Shown: piece after piece, positions 32,881 through 44,573 of the stretch | Layout of the letters: the number at the start of each line of letters is the position of its first letter | Numbering within the stretch: the first letter of the stretch is position 1 | NCBI GenBank assembly: GCA_029204225.1 | Contig: CM055097.1 | Span: 28,879,192 to 28,943,191 of the forward strand | Source of the DNA: Diphasiastrum complanatum | Taxonomy: Eukaryota; Streptophyta; Lycopodiopsida; Lycopodiales; Lycopodiaceae | Direction: 5' to 3' | DNA: 64,000 bases | The notes under the pieces: generated by a model | Seen by the model: the letters and a program-made list of their open reading frames with translations, nothing else | What the model was told of the DNA's origin: nothing | The model's database searches: none | Position numbers and translations under genes: made by a program

Positions 32881-33707
32881 TGTTGAATTTCACACATGTG
32901 GATTATCCACTACATGTACTTGTGATCTCCTAAGGTGTGTAGATGCACCAAGATCAAGACTAGATTGAGATTCAAGATCTATCTTTGATTCTATGGCAAA
33001 AACACACTACTACATGCATTCAATCACTTCCAACTCTCACTCACACGTGTGGGAAGTATTAGAAAAATAATCTAAGTAAAAACAAGCTGCTCTCCTTGGG
33101 TAGAGAGAGAATTTACATCATGAGGTCTCGGGTAGAGAGAGAAAGCTAGAAATCCAATAACTCACAAAATCCATGAAATCACCAAATCAATTAGATCCAA
33201 AATGAGGAGTACAATGATACTAGTAGATTCATGAGCTACCACTATGCTTAACTATGATTGGATTACACTTTTCCACCTCTTAATCCTATTGGACCATTGA
33301 TCCATGCACCTCTAAATTCTATTGGACTATATTCAAGCACACCTCAAATTTCTATTGGACCACACATGGTTCCACCTCTAAATCCTATTGGACCTCTTAA
33401 ACTTCATCAAACAAAAGCATTACACTTGTCTACACTCTAATTGGCACAAGTTTGGCCTCCTACTCTATTTTGGCTCAATAGTGGCATTACAAGTGAAAAT
33501 GGATAATTTGCCATCTATGCCAAATTTGACCCTATCAACATCCTACACCTAAATGCTTGACTATGAAATTCTATGAGACCCCTATATCAAACATTTTGAT
33601 CTACTTTACAATTCTCCACACGTGGAAACATCCTCCACACATGTGAGATTCACTTACAAACTTCTATCATAAAAAATAACAAGCTAGATTTTTGCCAATT
33701 TCTCACA
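32881..33707 (-). repeat. 3' LTR of the inner Copia
   Basis: This is the partner of 37168-37994, with the same length, and carries the CCAAT array and the CACACGTGTG palindrome near 33050. Confidence 0.9.
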
Positions 33708-33722
33708 CTCCTCCTCAAAAAA
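33708..33722 (-). other. Polypurine tract of the inner Copia
   Basis: On the minus strand TTTTGAGGAGGAG directly precedes the TGTGAG start of the 3' LTR. Confidence 0.8.
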
Positions 33723-33962
33723 TAGCTTGGAAAGGTACTAGATCACTTGAGAAGTCTGTAAATCTTTTTGAGTGGATCCTTTGGTATGCATAAGAAGTGA
33801 AATTCAGCTAAGGGATTCATCATAGCAGCACCCTCACCATATCCATGATAAAATCTCTTTGGTAGAGATCTCTTGCCAATGCCTTTGAAGAGTGCTCCAC
33901 CAATATGGCACTATGATCATGGGCTTCCTCCATGCTTGATGATGATCTTTTCTTTGAAAGTT

Positions 33963-36410
33963 CTACTTGCATGATGGATGCACCATAAATAGAGAAATCT
34001 GAGGCTTCCAAGTCTCATAAGGATCATGGAGATCAAGATCATAAGATGTGAAACAATGATGATTATCAAGATTATGCTTTCTAGCTTGACTAGTCCACAT
34101 ACAATGAACTATATCCATGATGGATCTAATCTTGATATCAAAGACTATCTTGATCTTTTTTAGGCTAGTTACTCTCTCAAGGATGTAAGTGTCCACTTTG
34201 GATGCTTCACTTAATCTCAAGAGGAGTTTACAATTTGCCTCAAAACATGTGAAAACATGATTTTCAAAAAAGTGAGTACCAAGCTCAATCTTGTTCTTAC
34301 TAGAACCAAGAGCATAGTTTTGACAATGCAATATCTTGCTTTCAAAAAGTATTGGAAACACATCTAAGTCAATAATGACAAGAAACATGTCCATACCATA
34401 AGCATCATACAAAACTAGTATAGCTTTTCTTGAACTTTGAGATCCAAAAAATTCAATGAAGCAAGATAGCATTTCAAGCAAAGGAAAAGAAGCATATATG
34501 AATGTGTTGTAGTAGATACAACATGAAAGATGCCCCTCTTTGCCATGTAAGGTGAGCCATAAAGACCCGGCCATGCATCTTGAAGATCTTCTTGAAATCA
34601 TATGAAGAAAAAACTCCTCCTCACACATTGGCCCCATCATAACTTGAATACCTTCAAAAAGGATAACTTGTAATGCTTCTTGAGAAGCCTTGATCTCGGC
34701 CACTTCCAAGATTGAATATTCATGCAATGTGACATCTCTATTCATAATCACTTTTGAAATAGAGAGTGTAAAGACACTAACGGCCTCCTTGATGGATGAG
34801 TATCCAATCATGATCCATGAGCTTGGATCATCCTTCCTTCTTGTTTCCAAGGGAATATGTGCAAAGCAAGCACTACCAAGTTCACTAAGGTGATCAACCT
34901 TAGGCTTCATCTTGAATAAAACTTCATATGGTGCTATTCCTTCAAGAGCTCCAAAACTTCTCAAAGCTTTGATCTTCAATGAGAATTTCTTCTCAACATA
35001 TGCTCTGAATAATAAGAAATAATCATACACCATAATACTTGAAGAGAGAAGATATGTGCATCTTGTGTGATCATCCTCCTTTGAGATATTGGACATATAA
35101 GAAACATCAAGAGATTTTGTACTCTCACTTGGATCCAATTTGTAGATGACTTCAAATCTTGATCCATATGCAAGGATCTCACCATCCTTCTTAATCACAC
35201 AATTGTCAATATTGAAATTGACATCAAAGCCACTATCAAGAAGTTGGCCAACACTTAAGATGTTCTTTGTAAGCTTTGGGACAAAAAGAACATTGTTGAG
35301 AAAGAGATCTTTAGAAGATGCAAGCTTCAAGGGAATAATCCCTACTCCTTCAATATTGCACTCATGCTTACTTGCAAAGTATATGGTCTTCTTGACTCCA
35401 TCATAAGACATAGTAGATGAAAAAGAGTGCTTGGAGCCACACATATGTGAAGATGCTCCACTATCAATATACCATGAGTCATCCTTGTTGAAGGTGGAAG
35501 AGGAGAAGCTTGATGCCATAAGAGAGCCTTCTCCATTACTTGCAATATAGTCTTCTTTCTCATTGGTGATGTTGGCTTGATTGAGTTGATTCTTCTTCTT
35601 GAAGCAATTGGTGGCATAATGGCCTTTCTTGCCACAATAAAAGCACTTGATCTTATTCTTCTTGAGATTTGAAGTAGAAGCATGAGAGGTATCCTCCTCT
35701 TCCTCTTCATCTTGGTCTTTACCTTTTTCATTAGAGAAGTGATGGTGTTGCTTCTTACTCCTCTCTTTGTGCTTGGCAAATAGAACTTTGCCATCATCAT
35801 GATTGAGTGATAGCTTGTCCATCCTCAAGAGTTTGTACTCTTGTCTTGATTCTTCATAAATAAGCACACTTTGAAGGGCCTCCAAACTTGGTAGCTCCTC
35901 CTTAATGGCATAGGATTGGACAAGGTTGTCATATTCATCTCTCAAGCCATTGAGAATGACTTGGACTAGCTCACTTTGATTGATTGAGTAACCAATACAT
36001 GCAAGCTCCCTATAAATATCCTTGACTCTCAAAACATAATTAGATGCACTCTCATCACTCTTTTGACTACTTTGAAATATTTGATTTCTAAGAGTGAGGA
36101 GCCTAGAGGTGCTCTTAGCCTCATAGATGGACTTGAGACAATCCCAAGCTTCCTTGGATGTAGAACAATCACCAATCTCCCTCAATATCTCATTAGAGAC
36201 ATTCATTTTAATGTAGTGGAGAGCCATCCTAGCTCTCTTCTTGTATTTTTGTACTTCTTGAAGGACTTGAGGCTCCTCCTTAATCCCAAGTACAATGTCC
36301 ATCACATCTTGGAGTATCAAGATGGACTCCATCCTCAACTTCCATATTGAATAATTGGAAGTAGACAATCTCTCATTTGGTTGCAACAAGTATGAAATCA
36401 TTGAAGTCAT
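33963..36410 (-). CDS. Gag-protease protein with integrase remnant, no reverse transcriptase (815 aa)
   Basis: One uninterrupted frame from ATG 36410. Residues about 1-230 are a UBN2-type gag (WKLRMESILILQDVMDIV). The CCHC knuckle CFYCGKKGHYATNC lies near residue 255, and the protease active site SWYIDSGASSHMC near 315. After the protease only scraps of integrase remain (AYVEKKFSLKIKALRS, then PKVDHLSELGSACFAHIPLE); the catalytic core with its Asp and Glu is largely deleted. The last 270 or so residues match no Copia domain I know, and RT and RNase H are absent. It could supply capsid and protease while borrowing RT from relatives. The frame stays open over 815 codons although the relative beside it is full of stops. 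Confidence 0.8.
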   Translation of the reverse strand: MTSMISYLLQPNERLSTSNYSIWKLRMESILILQDVMDIVLGIKEEPQVLQEVQKYKKRARMALHYIKMNVSNEILREIGDCSTSKEAWDCLKSIYEAKSTSRLLTLRNQIFQSSQKSDESASNYVLRVKDIYRELACIGYSINQSELVQVILNGLRDEYDNLVQSYAIKEELPSLEALQSVLIYEESRQEYKLLRMDKLSLNHDDGKVLFAKHKERSKKQHHHFSNEKGKDQDEEEEEDTSHASTSNLKKNKIKCFYCGKKGHYATNCFKKKNQLNQANITNEKEDYIASNGEGSLMASSFSSSTFNKDDSWYIDSGASSHMCGSKHSFSSTMSYDGVKKTIYFASKHECNIEGVGIIPLKLASSKDLFLNNVLFVPKLTKNILSVGQLLDSGFDVNFNIDNCVIKKDGEILAYGSRFEVIYKLDPSESTKSLDVSYMSNISKEDDHTRCTYLLSSSIMVYDYFLLFRAYVEKKFSLKIKALRSFGALEGIAPYEVLFKMKPKVDHLSELGSACFAHIPLETRRKDDPSSWIMIGYSSIKEAVSVFTLSISKVIMNRDVTLHEYSILEVAEIKASQEALQVILFEGIQVMMGPMCEEEFFLHMISRRSSRCMAGSLWLTLHGKEGHLSCCIYYNTFIYASFPLLEMLSCFIEFFGSQSSRKAILVLYDAYGMDMFLVIIDLDVFPILFESKILHCQNYALGSSKNKIELGTHFFENHVFTCFEANCKLLLRLSEASKVDTYILERVTSLKKIKIVFDIKIRSIMDIVHCMWTSQARKHNLDNHHCFTSYDLDLHDPYETWKPQISLFMVHPSCK

Positions 36411-37154
36411 GTAAAGTGGAGATAAATAAAAGTGATGAACAAAAAATATTGCTTCTCTCTCACTATAGGATCCAATAATGGTGTGCTACCATCTCCTATG
36501 CAAGATCTTGCAACAAACTGTGAGATGATTCTCACTAGCTATCTCAATCTCTCCAAAACTAGATCTACTTCACATCAAATGATGGAGTATGGGCAAAGTT
36601 AGGATCAAACACTCTTAGCATGTGTGAAATACACTAAGAAACCAAATTTGACTCAAATACAATGATATTGCATGAAACAAAATGGCTAAGATCTCAAAAC
36701 AGTGCCTAGATCACATATAGATGAGATTGGTAAGCATTCAACTGTGATTTTGGATCAAACAAGCAATCTCTTGACCAAACCAAATGTGTCCACCCAGGTC
36801 TAGGTGCCCTACCTAACCCTCTTCAAAAGCTTATAACTTTTGATTGGCTCAACCAAATGGAATGAAACTGATTACATCATAAACTAGACAAACATAGCTT
36901 CAAAACAAGCTATCTAGCAAGATTTTTGGATCAAACATGAAAGAGAACTCCCAAACTGAAATTGGATGTTCCTCACACATGTCTAAGCACCTGATTCCGT
37001 ACAGTACCAGGTCAGACCCAATCAATGTCCTTTTGACCTCTTTTGATCCAAAATTGAACAAGATAGCTAGGAAAATGGGCCTTGACAATTTCTAGCTCAA
37101 GATTGATGAAAAGTTTTCACTTAGATTGATCAAAATGCATGGTAACCTTAGGTA
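36411..37154 (-). other. Leader of the inner Copia
   Basis: Non-coding stretch between primer site and gag. It matches the outer element's split leader (32517-32880 and 38000-38290), showing the two belong to one family. Confidence 0.75.
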
Positions 37155-37167
37155 GGCTCTGGTACCA
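37155..37167 (-). other. Primer-binding site of the inner Copia
   Basis: TGGTACCAGAGCC on the minus strand abuts the 5' LTR. It has one change from the outer element's TGGTATCAGAGCC. Confidence 0.85.
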
Positions 37168-37994
37168 TGTTGAATTTCACACGTGTGGATTGTCCACTAC
37201 ATGTACTTGTGATCTCCTAAGGTGTGTAGATGCACCAAGATCAAGACTAGATTGAGATTCAAGATCTATCTTTGATTCTATGGCAAAAACACACTACTAC
37301 ATGCATTCAATCACTTCCAACTCTCACTCACACGTGTGGGAAGTATTAGAAAAATAATCTAAGTAAAAACAAGCTGCTCTCCTTGGGTAGAAAGAGAATT
37401 TACATCATGAGCTCTCGGGTAGAGAGAGAAAGCTAGAAATCCAATAACTCACAAAATCCATGAAATCACCAAATCAATTAGATCCAAAATGAGGAGTACA
37501 ATGATACTAGTAGATTCATGAGCTACCACTATGCTTAACTATGATTGGATCACACTTTTTCACCTCTTAATCCTATTGGACCATTGATCCATGCACCTCT
37601 AAATTATATTGGACTATATTCAAGCACACCTCAAATTTCTATTGGACCACACATGGTTCCACCTCTAAATCCTATTGGACCTCTTAAACTTCATCAAAAA
37701 AAAGCATTACACTTGTCTACACTCTAATTGGCACAAGTTTGGCTTCCTACTCTATTTTGGCTCAATAGTGGCATTACAAGTGGAAATGGATAATTTGCCA
37801 TCTATGCCAAATTTGACCCTATCAACATCCTACACCTAAATGCTTGACTATGAAATTCTATGAGACCCCTATATCAAACATTTTGATTTACTTTACAATT
37901 TTTCACACGTGGGAACATCCTCTACACATGTGAGATTCACTTACAAACTTCTATCATAAAAAATAACAAGCTAGATTTTTGCCAATTTCTCACA
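37168..37994 (-). repeat. 5' LTR of the inner Copia
   Basis: 827 bp, followed on its outer side by the ATCTA duplication. It carries the CCAAT array at 37550-37690. Confidence 0.9.
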
Positions 37995-38294
37995 ATCTAG
38001 GCACTGTTTTGAGATCTAAGCCATTTTGTTTCATGCAATATCATTGTATTTGAGTCAAATTTGGTTTTTTAGTATACTTCACACGTGCTAAGAGTGTTTG
38101 ATCCTAACTTTGCCTATACTCCATCATTTGATGTGAAATAGATCTTATTTTAGAGAGATTTGTGTAGCTAGTGAGAATCAATTCACAAGTAGTTGCAAGA
38201 TCTTTCATAGGAGGAGATAGTACTCTATTATTGGATCCTATAGAGAGTGTGTAGCAACATTTATTGTTTATCATTTGAGTTTTCTTCACGTCAA

Positions 38295-39195
38295 ATGTCT
38301 TCAATGGGTTCATCCTTGCTGGAACCAAGTGAAAGATTGTCCACTTCAAACTATTCAATTTGAAAAATGAGAATGGAGTCCATCTTGATCCTTCAAGACG
38401 TGATGGACATAGTTCTTGGCCTTGAAGAAGAATCAAAAGTTCTTCAAGAGGTTCAAAAATACAAAAAAAGAGCTAGGATGGCTCTCCACTACATTAAGAT
38501 GAATGTTTCTAATGAGATATTGAGAGAGATAGGTACTTGTACAATAGCCAAAGAAGCTTGGGATTGTCTCAAGACTATCTATGAGGCTAAGAATACCTCT
38601 AGGCTTCTCACTCTTAGGATTCAAATATTTCAAAGTAGCCAAAAGAGTGATGAGTGTGCATCTAGTTATGTTTTGAGAGTAAAAGATATTCATAGAGAAC
38701 TTGCTTGTATTGGTGATTCCATTAACTAAAATGAGCTAGTTCAAGTCATTCTCAATGGCTTGAGAAGTGAATTTGATAACCTTGTCCAATCCTATGCCAT
38801 TAAGGAGGAGCTATCAAGTTTGAAGGCTCTCCAAAGTGTGCTAATTTCAAAAGAATCAAGACAAGAAATCAAGCTCTTGAGGATGGACAAGCTCTCTCTC
38901 ACTCATAATGATGGCAAAGCTCTCTTTGCCAAGGATAAGCACAAAGGGAGGAGCAAGAACCAGCATCAACAATCCTCAAGCAAGGACAAAGTCAAATCCA
39001 AAGACAAAGATGAGGAGGAAGATGATTCCTCTAATGCTTCATCATCCAAGCTCAAGAAGAAGAAGATCAAGTACTTTTAGTATGGCAAGAAAGGCCATTA
39101 TGCCACCTATTGCTTCAAGAAGAAGAATCAACTCAAGCAGGCCAACATTACCAATGAAAAGGAAGACACTATTGCAAGTGATGGAGAGGGATCTC
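38295..39195 (+). pseudogene. Outer Copia gag
   Basis: From ATG 38295 (MSSMGSSLLEPSERLSTSNY) the gag follows the inner element's protein closely: MRMESILILQDVMDIVLGLE and ACIGDSIN. A stop at about 38361 replaces the Trp of SIWKL, and another lies at 38727. The zinc knuckle reads KYF*YGKKGHYATYC: the first two Cys have become Tyr, with a stop between. RNA binding would be lost. Confidence 0.85.
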
Positions 39196-42100
39196 TTATG
39201 GTCTGTAGTTTCTCATCTACTCATTTCAAGAAGGACAGCCTATGGTATATTGATAGTGGAGCCTCTTCACATATGTGTAGCTCCAAGGACTCTTTCTCTT
39301 CTATTGCATCTTATGATGGAGTCAAGAAATCAATATACACAACAAATGATTTTGAATGTCCTATTGAAGGAATAGGGAACATTCCTTTGAAGATTGCATC
39401 CTCTAAAGTTCTTTCTCTCTCTAAAGTTCTTTATGTAACTAAGCTTACTAAGAATCTTATTAGTGTTGGCCAATTGCTTGATAATGGCCTTGTTGTAAAA
39501 TTCAATGTTGATGCTTGCACTATCAAGAAGAATGATGAGATACTTGCATTAGGATCTAGATTTGGAGGCATCTATAAACTAGATCCAAATGAGTATGTGA
39601 ATGTTTGTAATGTTGCTCTTGTGAACAAGCTCTCTATGGAGGAATTATGGCATAGGAGGTTGGGACATCCCAACTACAAATCCATGCTCTCTATGATCGA
39701 AGAAGCCAAAGCTATTGGCTTGCCAAAGTCATTCTCCAAGAAGATCAAGCCTTGTGAGGCTTGTGCTATTGCTAAATCTCACAAAAAGCCATTTACAAGA
39801 TCTTCTATCAAAAGCAAGCATCCTTTGGAGTTAATCCACTCGGATGTGCATTTCTCATCAACTACAAGCAAGGGAGGAGCCACTTGTTTTGTTACTTTCA
39901 TTGATGATTTCACAAGATTCAATTGGATATATCTTCTTGCTTCTAAATCTATGGTGTTTGATCATTTTCTTATTTTCAAGGCTTATGTAGAGAAGCAATT
40001 CTCATTCAAGATTAAAGCTCTTAGAAGTGATGGAGGTAGTGAATATATCTCCAGTAAATTTCAAGATTTTTGTGAACTTGAAGGCATCAAAAGAGAGTTC
40101 TCTTGTGCCTACTCTCCATCCCAAAATGGAGTGGCCGAGAGAAAGAATAGATCTCTATGTGAATGTGCAAAATCTATGAGAATTGAGACATCTTTGCCCA
40201 AAGATTTTTGGGGAGAAGCCATTAATTGTGCAAATTATCTTTGCAATAGGCTCCCACATATGGCTCTTGGAGGAAAGTCACCATATGAAATCTTATATTT
40301 GAAGAAGCCTAAGGTTGATCACCTTAGAGTTTTTGGATGCATATTCTTTGTCCATATTCCCTTGGAAACAAGGAAGAAGGAAGATTCTAGTGCATGCAAA
40401 GGGATCATGGTTGGATACTCATCCACCAAGAAGGCCTATAGAGTCTTTATACTCTCTACTTCTCAAGTTATTGAAAGTAGAGATGTTATCTTTCATGAAG
40501 ATCATCACTCACCTTTTGAAAAGGACGAGATCAAGAAATCTATGGATGCATCACCAATTATTGATTTTGAAGACAATCATGATGTGATGGGGTCAAGATT
40601 TGAAGAAGACTCTCCTCGGATTTTCTCACCAAAAAGATCCATGAGAGATACATCCGAGCCTAAGAGGCTCTCATATGTTGACAAAGGCACCAAGTGGATC
40701 TTGATTCCACTAATTATGTTTTTTATGTCTCTCATGAAGAGCCAAAGAATGTACAAGAGACACTCAATACCAAGGAGTGGTATGATGCCATGAAGCAAGA
40801 GTATGATCCATTGATCACCAACAATACTTGGGAGCTTGTGGATCCTCCATCCAACAAGCATGTGACTGGTTGCAAGTGGGTATTTCGGATCAAGTTCAAT
40901 CATGATGGCACCATCAACAAGCATAAAGCAAGATTATGTGCCAAAGGATTTGCTCAAATCCATGGCCTTGATTATGAGGAGACCTTTGCACCCATTGCAA
41001 AGATGGTGACAATAAGAATTCTTATTTCTCTTGCTTGTTTCTTCAAGTAGAAGATGTCCCAATTAGATGTATCCAATGCTTTTCTAAATGGTTATCTTGA
41101 GGAGGAGATCTATATGGAACAACCTCAAGGATTCATCAAGGATGAGTCCAAAGTGTGCTTGCTCTTCAAAAGTCTTTATGGACTCAAGCAAGCACCAAGA
41201 TCATGGTATTCAAAACTTAATTCTTTTCTTATCTCACTAGGATTTACTCTTAGTGACTATGATCCTTCCATGTATCTAGAATTTGTTGATAGCAATATTG
41301 TCATTCTTCTAATTTATGTTGATGACATTATTCTTTGTGGAAGTTGTATCAAGCTAGTTGATGAAACTAAGCTAGCACTTGGATGTGAGTTTAAAATGCA
41401 AGATCTAGGAGAGATACATTACATTCTAGGCCTAGAAATTGATTTTTATAAAAATCATGTCTTTATATGTCAATCTAGATATGCTCACTCTATGTTGAAA
41501 AAATTTCATATGGAAAATTCTAAGAGCATAGATACTCCAATGGAGCAAATTGTAAAAGATCCTAATAAAGGTGATGAAAGATCCTTTGAGGACATCACAC
41601 TTTTTAGGAGTCTTGTAGGCTCCTTGATTTGGCTTACCATTACTAGGCCCGATCTAAGTTTTTATGTGCACAAATTGAGTCAATTTAAGCAAGATCCTAA
41701 GATCCATCATTGGAAGATGGCCAAGAGGATTCTAAGATATGTATCTTCAGCTTGTGATTATGGTCTACTCTATAAAAGTGAAGATCTATCCAGTTGGTTA
41801 CTTGGATTCGGACTTTGCAAGTGACAAGATGAATCAAAAGTCTATTAGTGCATCTTTCTTGGAGGCAATCTAATATCTTGGCTTTCCAAAAAGCAAGATA
41901 CTATATCTCTCTCTTCATGTGAGGCCGAGTACAAAGCACTCACTACAACTACCAAAGAGGTGCTTTGGATCAAGAGGTTATTAATGGAGCTAAAGTGCAT
42001 CAAGGAAGATGATCTACCAATGATCAAGTGTGATAACATCTCGGCCCAAGCTCTTGCCAATAATCTCATATTTCATGCAAGAAGCAAGCACATAGAAGTG

Positions 42101-42270
42101 GCACACCATTTTGTGAGAGAAAAGCTTATTGGAGGAGAAATCTATTTGGAGCATGTCAACTCGTCTTCTTGTATTGCCGATCTACTCACCAAGCCTTTGA
42201 GCAAAAGTGCTTTCATCAAGCATAGATCTAATCTTGGAGTTATATCAAGATCAATGCTCAAATATTCATA
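39196..42270 (+). pseudogene. Outer Copia pol: protease, integrase, RT, RNase H
   Basis: Domains in order: protease (LWYIDSGASSHMC, 39240); integrase zinc module (LWHRRLGHPNY, CEACAIAKSHK) and core (HSDVHF, LRSDGGSEY, NGVAERKNRS), all three acidic residues kept; RT (WVFRIKFNHDG, SQLDVSNAFLNGYLEEE, YGLKQAPRSWY, LIYVDDIIL); RNase H (CEAEYKALTT, IKCDNISAQALANN, HIEVAHHFVRE). It ends with LTKPLSKSAFIKHRSNLG. Breaks are a frameshift near 40692, a TAG for Trp at 41048-41050, and a frameshift near 41795. Order INT-RT marks Ty1/Copia. Confidence 0.9.
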
Positions 42271-42286
42271 GATAATTTTTTAGGAG

Positions 42287-43022
42287 TGTAAATAATTGAA
42301 AAAAATTATCTATGTTAGATATAGGGGTCTTATGTTTTTTACATCAAGCATCTAGGTGTAGGATGTTGATAGGAACAAATTTGGCATAGATGACAAATTA
42401 TGCATTTTCACTTGTAATGCCACTATTGAGCCAAAATAGAGTAAGAGGCTAAACTCGTGCCAATTAGAGTGTAGACAAGTGTAATGCTTTTGTTTGATGA
42501 ATTCTAAGAGGTCCAATAGGATATAGAGGTGGAACCATGTGAGGTCCAATAGGAATTTGAGGTGTGCTTGAATATAGTCCAATAGAATTAAGAGGTGCAT
42601 GGGTCAATGGTCCAATAGAATTAAGAGGTGACAAAGTGTGGTCCAATTATAGTTAAGCATAGTGGTAGATCGTGGATCTACTAGTATCATTATACTCCTC
42701 ATTTTGAAGCTAATTGATTTGGTGATTATGTGGATTTTGAGTGTCATTGGATTTCTAGCTTTCTGTCTCTACCCGAGAGCTCATGATGGTTTTTCTCTCT
42801 CTACCCGAGGAGAGCAGCTTGTTTTTACTTAGAATATTTTTTGAATACTTTCCACACATGTGAGTGAGAGTTGAAAGTGATTGAATGCATGTAGTAGTGT
42901 GTTTTTGCCATAGGATCTAAGATTGATCTTGAATATCAATCTAGTCTTGTTCTTGGTGCATCTACACACCTTAGGAGATCACAAGTACATGTAGTGGACA
43001 ATCCACACGTGTGAAATCAACA
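42287..43022 (+). repeat. 3' LTR of the outer Copia
   Basis: It begins TGTAAATAATTG after the tract TTTTTTAGGAG and ends GAAATCAACA. The CCAAT array lies at 42507-42647. Confidence 0.85.
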
Positions 43023-43087
43023 TGAGCTTGTGCCATATTAAATGGGTTTGATAGATCAAATGATGGGTTTTCATTGGTTTTTTCCAT
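43023..43087 (-). pseudogene. Gypsy gag N-terminus, cut off by the Copia insertion
   Basis: From the ATG at 43087 the minus frame gives MEKTNENPSFDLSNPFNMAQ and stops at the LTR edge. The next residues of the same gag resume at 31801, on the far side of the Copia. Confidence 0.65.
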
Positions 43088-44124
43088 TGGGATTGCTTGT
43101 GTTTTTTTCCTATTATGCAGATACAACAACAAGTAATTCCAATTACAATGATAGAATGCTTCAATTCTTACATAATCCAATGCAAATAAAAGAATTTACT
43201 TCTACTCATTCAATACTTATTGTTTGGAAGCTCAATCCAAGCCTACTTTTTGCAAGCTCAATTTAAGCTTAAGAGAAAACTACATCAAGCAATTTCCTAC
43301 TTTTGCCTCAATCCAAAGCAAAAATCAAAACAAGTCTTTATGTAAACTTCAATTAATTACTTCAAGCTAATGTTTACATAAAGTTCCCATTCCAATTCCA
43401 TTTCCATTTGTCATTTCAGATTCAATACAAATTTTCACATTTTTCTTTCCTAGTCCTTCAAATCCATTAAACTAGTGTCTAGAATAACTAATGCAGTTCT
43501 ATGGAAACTTCACTTTTTAGATCTATTTTTCAGATTTATAGGTTTGAAAATCAAAATTTCAAAATGACAACAAACAAAACTTCAAAACCTTTTTTATGTA
43601 TAAAGTTATACTACATTTTCCTTCATACTTTGCCAATAACATTAAACTAGTAGGTAGAAAGGTATAACTAATGGAGACCTTATGAAAACTTCACTTTTTA
43701 GATCTGATTTTCAGATTTACAGGTCTGAAAAACAGAACTTCAAAATGAAAATCAAAAGTTTAAACACTTCATTTATGCAAAAAAAACACTAGCTTTAATC
43801 CAAAACACAAGCTAGAATCAATCTTTTTACAAAAAAAAAATTTATTGTGGATGTAGAGGAAGACTTCCTCTAACCATTCCACAAATCCTTTTTCAAAAAG
43901 ACTCTAAACCAAAAGCCCACATTCAAGCTTCTCTAACATAATAAAAAATCAGCCCCTAAACAATTCTATAAGCATCACTACTCTTAACAAGAGAACTAGA
44001 TTTATTGGGTATTTCAACTACAAGCTTCCTACTACTAGAAAAGCCAATAGTCTTCCCCAAAAAAGTTTATTTTGTGATCTTAATAGTACTTGAAAAAGGT
44101 TAGAAAGATTATCATCCTTTGTCT
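43088..44124 (-). other. Gypsy leader, no genes seen
   Basis: AT-rich non-coding stretch between the primer site at 44125-44137 and the gag start. It holds two related blocks (about 43490-43590 and 43670-43770) sharing AAAACTTCACTTTTTAGATC, a degenerate direct repeat. Confidence 0.5.
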
Positions 44125-44137
44125 AGCTCTGATACCA
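44125..44137 (-). other. Primer-binding site of the minus-strand Gypsy
   Basis: TGGTATCAGAGCT on the minus strand, adjoining the LTR-like repeat at 44138-44573. Confidence 0.65.
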
Positions 44138-44573
44138 CTTCTACAAGTGAGGACAAGAAGTCATCGTAATCCAAAGCCAGTGCCTCCAAAGGTCCTCCAA
44201 GTAACCTGCAAGCTCCAAGATGCTCCCCAACTCCAAGCTAGGATGTCTCCACCTGCAAGTAAGGATCTTCAAGCCTCCATGGATCTCTCCTCCACCTGTG
44301 TCCCTAATCTTAATCACAAAGGTAGATAACAAATGGCCTCAGGTATTCACCACCCTGGAGTTCCATGCACAACCAATGAGGAAGAGAGTGGCCTAGGGGA
44401 GTTAAAGAACCTTCATAGGCTTGTGGAAGGTCAAGAGACTTCTTCCATAACCTATGACTCTTTGAATGCTTTTCTTGTGGGAGTTGGGAACTCAATGGAC
44501 CCTTTAGAAGGGCGCCCTCCTACTAGGTCCCATTGCCCAAGTTGTGCTTGTTTGGTCCAAGACCAATAAAGTG
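44138..44573 (-). repeat. Gypsy LTR-like repeat, short copy
   Basis: This matches 19150-19893 but lacks the internal block of about 310 bp. Primer site and gag follow on the minus strand, so it is a 5' LTR. The shared outer end is ATCACTTTATTGG (minus), without the usual TG. Confidence 0.6.

Larger units (their letters stand above)
32881..37994 (-). mobile_element. Young non-autonomous Copia inserted in the leader of its relative
   Basis: LTRs of 827 bp at 37168-37994 (5') and 32881-33707 (3') begin TGTGAGAAATTG and end AATTCAACA on the minus strand. The 5-bp target duplication ATCTA is perfect (32876-32880 and 37995-37999). A primer site TGGTACCAGAGCC (37155-37167) and a purine tract TTGAGGAGGAG beside the 3' LTR complete it. 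The interrupted outer leader can be recognised because this element's own leader carries the same sequence unbroken. By eye the two LTRs differ at roughly fifteen positions, so the insertion is fairly recent. Confidence 0.95.
31802..43022 (+). mobile_element. Plus-strand Copia element interrupted by a second Copia
   Basis: The element has TG...CA LTRs (31802-32503 and 42287-43022), a tRNA-Met primer site, gag-pol and a polypurine-like tract. Without the 5.1-kb insertion it would be about 6.1 kb. It splits a Gypsy gag whose reading continues across it, but I find no matching 5-bp target duplication (TAAAA left, TGAGC right), so one flank has probably changed. Many stops arise from G-to-A changes; it is not active. 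Confidence 0.85.

Noticed and set aside
35342-35800. Lysine/arginine-rich open frame overlapping the inner gag
   Set aside because: It is a shadow of the gag zinc-knuckle region in another frame; the same shadow occurs at 38908-39375.
44090-44569. Open frames in the LTR-like repeat as a small gene
   Set aside because: The primer site next to it and the second copy beside an integrase fit an LTR better, though conservation of one frame is noted above.
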